Origin: CAZYJD01 sp964647785
Lineage (GTDB): Bacteria; Bacteroidota; Bacteroidia; NS11-12g; UBA9320
Direction of reading: 5' to 3'
Length of the DNA stretch: 6,800 bases
NCBI GenBank assembly: GCA_964647785.1
Contig: CAZYJD010000098.1
Location: forward strand, 1 to 6,800
Shown here: positions 1-6,500 of the stretch, piece by piece
Layout: every line of letters begins with the position of its first letter
Position numbering within the stretch: the first letter of the stretch is position 1
Made by a program: the position numbers and the translations under genes
Notes under the pieces: generated by a model
The model's database searches: none
Seen by the model: only the letters and a program-made list of their open reading frames with translations
What the model was told of the DNA's origin: nothing

Positions 1-603
1 GTCAACAAAATGAAAAGAGCGGAGATAATCAGCCGCTGCAAAAAACTCCTCCTCCAATCGGCTCATATCGAAATCTTCGAAGCCGTAATAATCAATCAGC
101 TCCATGTGAAGCGCAATGGCTTTGCGATACTTTTCTTCGAAATCGGCGGCAAATAAATCACCACTGCGCAAACCTCCACGACCAATTTTATCTTTGTAGG
201 TGGGGCCGATACCGCGCAGCGTGGAACCAATTTTTTCCGCCCCTTTGGCGTTTTCTGAAGCCGCATCGAGCAATTTATGCGTGGGCAAAATGAGGTGCGA
301 TTTCCTGCTGATGAGCAGGTGGCTGTGCACATCTGCTCCGGCTGCAATGGTTCGGTCAATTTCCTCTTTCAGACGAACCGGATCAATGACCACCCCATTG
401 CCAATGAGGTTGAGGCAATTTTTATGGAATATGCCCGAAGGAATGGTGTTCAGCACATGTTTTTTACCGTTCATCTCCAAAGAGTGTCCGGCATTAGGGC
501 CTCCCTGAAAGCGCGCCACTATATCATATTGCGGAGTGAGAAAATCGGCAATCTTGCCCTTTCCTTCATCTCCCCACTGTAAACCGAGTACTACATCTAC
601 CAT
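1..603 (-). CDS. purA: Adenylosuccinate synthetase PurA, N-terminal 201 residues (cut by left window edge)
   Basis: The product is the cytoplasmic enzyme that joins IMP and aspartate using GTP to give adenylosuccinate, the first committed step from IMP to AMP. The protein begins MVDVVLGLQWGDEGKGK. The GDEGKGK phosphate loop is at residues 11-17, with D12 matching the catalytic aspartate (E. coli D13). GGPNAGHSL at 34-42 carries H40, the match to catalytic H41. NTIPSGIF is at 52-59 and GSTLRGIGPTYKDK, the IMP-binding segment, at 126-139, followed by GLRSGDL. The frame is open from the ATG at 603 to base 1. The family is usually about 420-430 residues, so roughly the second half is outside the window. 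The start lies 5 bp after the fur stop codon (TAA-GGCTT-ATG) with no Shine-Dalgarno and no promoter-like box seen, so purA is probably co-transcribed with fur. Nothing looks broken. The identification is secure. Confidence 0.98.
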   Translation of the reverse strand, partial: MVDVVLGLQWGDEGKGKIADFLTPQYDIVARFQGGPNAGHSLEMNGKKHVLNTIPSGIFHKNCLNLIGNGVVIDPVRLKEEIDRTIAAGADVHSHLLISRKSHLILPTHKLLDAASENAKGAEKIGSTLRGIGPTYKDKIGRGGLRSGDLFAADFEEKYRKAIALHMELIDYYGFEDFDMSRLEEEFFAAADYLRSFHFVD

Positions 604-608
604 AAGCC

Positions 609-1103
609 TTAAATGGGCATCACTTGATTCTGACAATTCATACAAAGTCCGTTCTCATCCAGCCGAGGTTTGGCATAGAGATTCAGCGAATGCCGTTCCA
701 CTTCAAAGTTGAGTAAATCGCCCACCATGCTGGAGGTTTGCTGTATGCGTGGATCACAAAATTCGAGCACTTTGCCACAAGTGGTGCAAATAAGATGATC
801 GTGTTGGCGGTATCCATAGGCCTGCTCATACATGGCCATGTTCTGGCCAAATTGGTGCTTAACCACCAGACCGCACTCCAGTAATAAATCAAGGGTATTG
901 TAAACCGTAGCCCGACTCACATGGTAATTGCGGTTCTTCATTTGGATGAACAATGTATCCACATCAAAATGCTGCTTTTTGGAGTAAATTTCATCCAAGA
1001 TGGCATATCGTTCAGGTGTTTTACGTTGACCTTTTTTTTCAAGGTAAGTGGTAAACAGCTCCTTCACTTCTTCTTTGATATTCCGGCTTTCTTTATCGGA
1101 CAT
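609..1103 (-). CDS. fur: Fur-family metal-dependent transcriptional repressor
   Basis: This is a 164-residue Fur-family regulator: an N-terminal winged-helix DNA-binding domain (about 1-95) and a C-terminal metal-binding dimerisation domain. The recognition helix is VSRATVYNTL at 62-71. HDHLICTTC at 101-109 and CMNC at 154-157 supply the four cysteines of the structural zinc site (C106, C109, C154, C157). H45, E93, H101 and H103 align with the E. coli Fur regulatory site (H33, E81, H88, H90). The first histidine of the usual HHxH motif is glutamine here (Q100). I chose the ATG at 1103 over one at 1154 because the extra 17 residues are a non-conserved hydrophobic leader, while 164 residues and the MSDKES start fit the family, and a -7 promoter box lies between the two starts. 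It sits 51 bp after rel and 5 bp before purA. Fur (iron) is the most likely subtype; PerR or Zur cannot be excluded from sequence alone. Confidence 0.94.
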   Translation of the reverse strand: MSDKESRNIKEEVKELFTTYLEKKGQRKTPERYAILDEIYSKKQHFDVDTLFIQMKNRNYHVSRATVYNTLDLLLECGLVVKHQFGQNMAMYEQAYGYRQHDHLICTTCGKVLEFCDPRIQQTSSMVGDLLNFEVERHSLNLYAKPRLDENGLCMNCQNQVMPI

Positions 1104-1104
1104 G

Positions 1105-1114
1105 TTATTAATAA
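1105..1114. promoter_or_regulatory. A/T-only palindrome just upstream of fur (possible operator)
   Basis: TTATTAATAA is a perfect 10-bp palindrome lying between the candidate -7 box and the fur ATG, about where transcription would begin. Fur proteins often repress their own gene from A/T-rich palindromes, so an autoregulatory site is possible. A palindrome this short made only of A and T can easily arise by chance, and I do not recognise a full Fur box. Confidence 0.2.
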
Positions 1115-1118
1115 AACA

Positions 1119-1126
1119 CAAAAGTA
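1119..1126 (-). promoter_or_regulatory. Bacteroidetes -7 box for an internal fur promoter (candidate)
   Basis: On the minus strand this reads TACTTTTG, an exact match to the Bacteroidetes sigma-A -7 consensus TAnnTTTG, 15 bases before the fur ATG. I find no TTTG at the expected -33 distance, so it may be weak. It lies in the 51-bp rel-fur gap and would allow fur-purA to be transcribed independently of rel. It would also put the transcript start after the alternative ATG at 1154, which supports the downstream fur start. Confidence 0.45.
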
Positions 1127-1154
1127 ACCAAAGCCTGCGAGAGGCATTGAACAT

Positions 1155-3386
1155 TTAACCCACAGCCGGAGGAGTTTCGCCATCGAATACATCCACCCTT
1201 GACACATTGATGTACTTATCGATGTTTTTAATCTTATCCATTACGCTGCTCAGGTGTTCTACACTGGCCACATACAGCTCGAGGCGACCCTCGAAAGTTC
1301 CATGGTAGGCGGCAAAACTGATTGCCTTCATATTTACCTGAAATTCTTTTGATATGATATCGGTGATCTTGCTCACCAGCCCCACGGTGTCGATACCAGT
1401 AATGAGCAAGCTGGCCAAAAAGGGTTCATCGGTATCGGGTTGCTGTGCCCAGCGCACTTTGATGATGCGATAGCCATAATTGCTCATCAGACGCACTGCA
1501 TTGTTGCAGCTGGTTTTGTGAATTTTTATCCCATCGCCAATGGTCACAAAACCCACGATGGGATCACCGGGAATGGGCGAACAGCATTTGGCAAAGGAAT
1601 AATCCAAATCCAAATCGGTATCACCAATAATAATGTCGTCGTTCTTGTATTTTTTTAGAAGATCTTCATTGAATCCTTTTCCTTTGGATTGCCCTTTTCG
1701 AAGACTGTGGTTGTGAATAATTTCCTTTATTTTCAACTTATCACTACCAAGGGCTTCGGTAGCAACTTGGTAGTACAGCTCCTGTTCACTACCCAAACGA
1801 AAGTGATCATATAGGATTTGAACATTCAGCGTATTGAAGGGTACTTTGGCATTCCGGAACTTGCGCTGCAGAATCTCTTTGCCATCGGCGGCCACCCTGC
1901 GTCTTTCCTCTTTCAGCATCTGGTTGATTTTGCTTCGGGCTTTGGCGGTTTTCACAATTTGCAACCAGTCTTTGGTGGGTTTTTGCCGCGCAGAAGTTAA
2001 AATTTCAATTTGGTCGCCATTCTGCAAGCTGTAGCTCAATGGAACCAGCTTGCCATTGACCTTAGCTCCGAGGCAGGTGGCCCCAACATCGCTATGGATG
2101 TCGAATGCGAAGTCTAATGCTGAAGCTCCGTTGGGCAGTTTTCTGAGATCGCCATTGGGCGTAAATACATACACCTCTTCGGCAAATAGGTTTAGCTTAA
2201 ACTCATCGAGAAAATCAAGCGCATCAGACTCTTGACTCTCCAATATTTCTCGCACTTTGGTGAGCCACTGATCCAAACCACTTTCCTCGTCCGTTTCTTC
2301 TTTGTATTTCCAGTGAGCGGCATAGCCTCGTTCGGCAATTTCATCCATGCGATTGGTGCGAATTTGTACTTCCACCCATTTCCCCTTGGGGCCCATCACG
2401 GTTATATGCAAGCTCTCATAACCATTGCTTCGGGGCAAGGATATCCAATCTCGCAAACGATCGGGGTTGGGCGGATAAATACTGGTTACCACCGAATAAG
2501 CTGCCCAGCAGTCCTTTTTTTCATGATCAAACTCGCTGTCGATGATGATTCGAATGGCGAAAAGGTCGTACACCTGTTCAAAGTCGATGCCCTGTTTTTC
2601 CATTTTCCGATGAATCGAATAAATGGACTTGGGCCGGCCTTTAATCTCATAAGGTATGCCCAGTTTATCCAGGTCTTTTTTCAGCGGTGCAATAAAGGAG
2701 CGTATGTAGCGGTTGCGCTGTTCTTTAGATGCATTCAGTTGATGTCTTATTTGCTGATAGCGCTCCGTTTCAGTGTACTTCAGGGCGAGGTCTTCCAATT
2801 CTGTTTTAATGGCATACAAACCCAAACGGTGTGCCAGCGGAGCGTACAGATAAAGGGTTTCAGACGCAATTTTGAGCTGTCCTTTGCGCGACATGTGCTG
2901 CAAGGTGCGCATGTTGTGCAATCGGTCGCAGAGCTTAATGAGAATGACCCGAACATCATCAGAAAGGGTCAGTAGCATTTTTCTGAAATTTTCTGCCTGT
3001 GGCGAGTCTTTCTGATCGAACACCCCCGAAATCTTGGTTAGGCCATCAATGATCTTGGCCACTTTTTCTCCGAAACGCTTGCGAATCTGATCGAGGGTGA
3101 TATCGGTATCTTCTACCACATCGTGCAACAAGGCACACACAATGGATGTGGTGCCCAGCCCCATTTCTTCGGCCGCAATGCGCGCAACTGCTATGGGGTG
3201 ATAGATGTATGGTTCGCCCGATTTGCGACGCATGTCTTTGTGCGAATCAACGGCCCATTCAAAGGCTTCCCGAATTTGTTTGATATCGCCCTTCTCCCTG
3301 GACCATTTTGATACCCGCAATAATTGCCGATATCGCTTGATAATCTCTTGTCGTTCTGCTTCTAAATCGAGGTTGTTCATTGTCAT
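1155..3386 (-). CDS. rel: Bifunctional (p)ppGpp synthetase/hydrolase, RelA/SpoT (Rel) family
   Basis: This is a full-length 743-residue long RSH protein. It transfers pyrophosphate from ATP to GDP/GTP to make (p)ppGpp and also removes it, setting the stringent response. The HD hydrolase domain is at about 35-200, with H63, HDVVEDT at 88-94 (H88, D89) and D154 in LCDRLHNMR, so the metal ligands are intact. The synthetase domain is at about 240-365, with GRPKSIYSI at 250-258, D274, NGYESLH at 321-327 and E339 in VEVQIRT. TGS is at about 403-465, followed by a helical region to about 590. The zinc-finger/CC domain (DYSFAKCCSPIPGDP, C601 and C602, then H623 and C627) leads into a C-terminal ACT domain at about 655-735. 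Both active sites look competent. RLRD at 310-313 resembles the RxKD signature of bifunctional Rel rather than the ExDD of synthetase-only RelA. The start is ATG-ACA-ATG, so residue 3 (3380) is an alternative start. The gene heads the rel-fur-purA set. Confidence 0.97.
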   Translation of the reverse strand: MTMNNLDLEAERQEIIKRYRQLLRVSKWSREKGDIKQIREAFEWAVDSHKDMRRKSGEPYIYHPIAVARIAAEEMGLGTTSIVCALLHDVVEDTDITLDQIRKRFGEKVAKIIDGLTKISGVFDQKDSPQAENFRKMLLTLSDDVRVILIKLCDRLHNMRTLQHMSRKGQLKIASETLYLYAPLAHRLGLYAIKTELEDLALKYTETERYQQIRHQLNASKEQRNRYIRSFIAPLKKDLDKLGIPYEIKGRPKSIYSIHRKMEKQGIDFEQVYDLFAIRIIIDSEFDHEKKDCWAAYSVVTSIYPPNPDRLRDWISLPRSNGYESLHITVMGPKGKWVEVQIRTNRMDEIAERGYAAHWKYKEETDEESGLDQWLTKVREILESQESDALDFLDEFKLNLFAEEVYVFTPNGDLRKLPNGASALDFAFDIHSDVGATCLGAKVNGKLVPLSYSLQNGDQIEILTSARQKPTKDWLQIVKTAKARSKINQMLKEERRRVAADGKEILQRKFRNAKVPFNTLNVQILYDHFRLGSEQELYYQVATEALGSDKLKIKEIIHNHSLRKGQSKGKGFNEDLLKKYKNDDIIIGDTDLDLDYSFAKCCSPIPGDPIVGFVTIGDGIKIHKTSCNNAVRLMSNYGYRIIKVRWAQQPDTDEPFLASLLITGIDTVGLVSKITDIISKEFQVNMKAISFAAYHGTFEGRLELYVASVEHLSSVMDKIKNIDKYINVSRVDVFDGETPPAVG

Positions 3387-3393
3387 TGAAGCT

Positions 3394-3401
3394 CAAAATT
3401 A
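3394..3401 (-). promoter_or_regulatory. Candidate -7 box of the rel promoter
   Basis: On the minus strand this reads TAATTTTG, an exact TAnnTTTG match, ending only 7 bases before the rel ATG at 3386. No TTTG is present 17-23 bp upstream, so the match is partial. If used, the transcript would start about 2-4 bases before the ATG, giving a nearly leaderless message or favouring the second ATG at 3380. Confidence 0.4.
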
Positions 3402-3405
3402 ACAA

Positions 3406-3437
3406 TTTGCCTTCAAGGCTTGTATGACTTAAATTTG
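3406..3437 (+). promoter_or_regulatory. Bacteroidetes sigma-A-type promoter for the surface-protein gene
   Basis: TTTG at 3406-3409 and TAAATTTG at 3430-3437 match both parts of the Bacteroidetes promoter consensus (TTTG, about 19-21 bp, TAnnTTTG), with a spacer of 20 bp. The -7 box ends 24 bases before the ATG at 3462, implying a leader of about 20 bases. No Shine-Dalgarno sequence is visible, as is usual in this phylum. It is the best promoter match I found in the window. Confidence 0.7.
3409..3419. promoter_or_regulatory. Short palindrome in the divergent promoter region (possible operator)
   Basis: GCCTT-C-AAGGC is a perfect inverted repeat with 5-bp arms around one base. It overlaps the last base of the -33 TTTG and fills the first half of the spacer of the rightward promoter. 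It also lies just upstream of the leftward -7 box. A protein bound here could affect both promoters. The symmetry stops at the arms, and 5-bp arms can occur by chance. Confidence 0.25.
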
Positions 3438-3461
3438 TTCTTTGTCGTGGTCAGTGATTTC

Positions 3462-3539
3462 ATGAGAAATATCAGGTGGAAAATTTTTGATTTCTTCGTA
3501 TTTTCCTTGTTGATTGTCAGCAGTTTCACCGCTCGCGCC
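3462..3539 (+). other. Signal peptide of the large surface protein
   Basis: Residues 1-26 show a basic start (MRNIRWK), a hydrophobic core (FFVFSLLIVSSF) and an A-R-A motif followed by QG, typical of signal peptidase I cleavage after A26. There is no lipobox cysteine, so it is not a lipoprotein. Secretion beyond the outer membrane would need a C-terminal sorting domain that lies outside the window. Confidence 0.85.
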
Positions 3540-6500
3540 CAAGGCAGTCGATTGAGCATCACTTACACCAATCCTTCGGGGATGAGTGTTTGTGGTGATT
3601 CGATTGGTTTTGATATCAACGTACGGAACATCTCCCTTGGTACCGTTAGCAGTTTGCGCTTAACGGTTCAGCTTCCTACCGGAATAGAATACGTTCAAGG
3701 AAGTGTTCTGGGCAATGGGGTGAGTGAAAACAGCACCAGCAATTTATCAGCCCCCATATTCAATCTGCCTGACCTGCGCGTAGCTGCCGATGTAACGGTA
3801 AGAATCAGGGTAAAGGCGGGTTGCGGCATCATCCCCGATTTAAACCTTAACCGCCTCATTAGAAATAGTTTTCGTGTAGACTATACCGGAAACTTTGATA
3901 TGGCCAGCTCTATTCCTTACAATGTGGCACAGCCCAATCTTCGCATTCAAAACGTCAGCAATAAATTCTACACGGGGCCAAAAGGCAGCACATTTATTCG
4001 AACCATCACCCTCATCAATAGTGGTCAGGGACCTCTGGATACCTTCAGCTTTTATCAAACCAATGCTTCAGGTTTACAGGTGCGCGGTGTTTCCGGAGGA
4101 TACATACGCAGTTCTGGCGACACGATTTTCTCCACCTTCAATGCCAGCCATTTCTCCCAAATTGGCAATCGCAACGGCAAACTCGATCGCAATGAAAGTG
4201 TGACAATCACCGATACACTCCTGCTTTTGGGCTGTGCATCCATGGCATCGAAATATTATTTGAGTTGGGGTTGTATGGGCTCTGCATGCAACAAAGACCA
4301 GGATGTTGCCACTGCAAATCTCACCAGCATCAATCCTGATTTGGGCTTTTCCGTTAAAAACAGCGCTACCACCTGTATTGGAGGAAATCAGCCCCTGAAA
4401 AATGAGTTGAAAGTTTTCAATAAAGGAAACGACACAGCCCGTTACACGGCCGTTAATATATTTCAAGCTGTAAATGGCAATGGTTTTTGGGATGCACAAT
4501 TCTCTCGCATCGACACCGCTTCGGTGCGCATACGAAAGGGATGGAATGGAAACAAACAGCGCGCCGTATTCAGCGACATTAAAATGAACCGAAGCACAGG
4601 TGATTGGTCTTGTTTGGGCAATGATCCTGTAGGAGCCATGGACCTTTATCTCGGCCATTTGGCGCCCGGTGACACTTTCTACATTGAATTTGACCAATAC
4701 AGTTGTTGCCGAACAACTTGCAACAACAGCGCCTACATTTATGGTTGGAGATACAATGCAAATTATCAGGATCAGTGCAACAAAGCCATTTTCAGTGCGG
4801 AAAACTGGGGCCGTGTGTATGATTACACCTACCTCTCTCTGACCTCGTTCAATCCCACGGACATCGTGGACCAAGAGACCAAACTCTTCACCTACACCTT
4901 CACCAACTATCGATTGGCCTTGCAAAACAGCCGCAGTTTGATGAAGATGTATTTCATTCTGCCCAAGGGGCTTTCGCACAGCCTGAACAAAAATGATTTC
5001 CGCATCCTTTCCATCAATGGCACTTATTGGAACCCTGCTCAACTGACAAAAAGCGGCGACACGCTGATCGCGTATTTCCGGGGCACCAGCCCTATAAACA
5101 TGACTCAGGCGGAAATAAAAATCAAGCTCAAGGCAGATTGTACCGGCAATGTACACGGAGACCAGCGTTATAATATGAGCATCACCTACGTAAGTGATTC
5201 CACCTGTGCGCAGGCATGCGTATACCCCCTTCATTGCTCAAGCGGAGATATAAGAATACACTGCATTTCAGGATGCAACAGGGGAGGGATGTTCTTCAAA
5301 AACTTCGACGCAAGTCGCATCAATTATGGTCTGCCAGACAATGATAACAACGGCTTACCGGATACCAGCGGGAACCTCGACTTCGACAAAATAAAGACGC
5401 ATCGACTAATGGTGGGCGACACCCTAAGAACGCGTTTCTCCGGTTTGGCCTATCCGGCGGGAACCACCCGCTCATGGCGCTTTGGCAAGGCAAGTTCAAG
5501 AATTCAATACGGTAGCATCATGAAGGTGAACGGCACAAGGTTGCGCGTATACCGCCGAGGAAATTTGATGCTCGATTGCCAGTCAGTACCCTACACGGTG
5601 AGTACCTTGGGAAGCTGGCGTACCTTTAATTTCGATATTTCAATCAGCTCCGTTGCAAATTCTTGCGCCATCGGCACCTATTACCAATACGGAACCTACG
5701 ATAGCATAGACCTTCAGGTAGACTATGTATACGAAACAAATCCCGGAGGGGTGTTCCGATCGGCCGTTATTGAGAATGAATTCTACTTAAGTACCACAGC
5801 CAACCCAAGCAGCAATTCACAAAAATTTCAATGCGACACCTTCTCGGGCATCTTTCAACAAGTGGGTTACTACATGCTCAATTATGCTCGCGGCAACTAC
5901 GTACACACCGGATGTGGCGAAGAATTGGTTACCCAAAACTATTACTTAAGTGTAGGGAACTGTTGTGGAAATTATGCAGGAGGGAACATCTTTCCATTTG
6001 AATACCGAAACTGGGGAAACATTAGCAAATTCAAAGCGATCATTCCCAAAGGATACAGCTTTTCAAGGGCATTGTTATACCACTACGTCACTGCCGGAAC
6101 CGGGCAAACCAGGCGTGAATATGTGAGTTCCATCCCTTTAAGCCGGCAGATTGGCGATACCTTGGTATTGAATATGGATTCGCTTTACAGCGATAAGGGA
6201 GGCCCACTGACCCTCGGTGATGACGGGTTCTATGGCATTGTTTATCTCTATTTGAATCCCAGCTGCGAGGTGGAAGACAACAAATCGCTTCCGGTTGATT
6301 ATTTGATTGAGTTTAGGGAACGAAATGCCATGGGGAGCGGCATCACCCCCATCACCACCAACAATGGCGTTTATACCGATTACGTGCGCTATGAGCATCC
6401 TGTTTTAAAAGTTTACCCCATTGAGTCAACTGTTCCCGGAAATAGCGATACCATAAGTTGGCGATTATTGATCAGGAATGAACATGGCACATCGCATGCA

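Noticed and set aside
200..582. Two overlapping plus-strand reading frames of about 100 codons
   Set aside because: Both are opposite the conserved N-terminal half of PurA, which explains the open frames.
1104..1154. 17-residue N-terminal extension of Fur (MFNASRRLWLLLCFINN)
   Set aside because: It is hydrophobic, does not match Fur N-termini, and contains the candidate -7 box. I annotated the start at 1103 and kept the extension only as a finding.
2232..2975. 247-codon plus-strand reading frame opposite rel
   Set aside because: It is antisense to the highly conserved HD and synthetase domains of Rel, with no family resemblance and no promoter-like sequence noticed.
3387..3461. Riboswitch or small RNA in the divergent region
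   Set aside because: At 75 bp the region is filled by promoter elements, and the only hairpin-like element has 5-bp arms with a single-base centre, too tight to fold as RNA.
4074..5234. 386-codon minus-strand reading frame inside the surface-protein gene
   Set aside because: It lies wholly opposite a 1,113-codon plus-strand frame that has a signal peptide and a good promoter. Its translation shows no recognisable domain or motif, so it is best read as an antisense shadow.
5337..5363. Full thrombospondin type 3 or dockerin domain around the DNDNNGLPD loop
   Set aside because: Only one loop is present. Both families need at least two properly spaced copies, so I call only a single calcium-binding-like loop.
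6138..6398. 86-codon minus-strand reading frame
   Set aside because: It is antisense to the surface-protein gene, with no motif or upstream signal.
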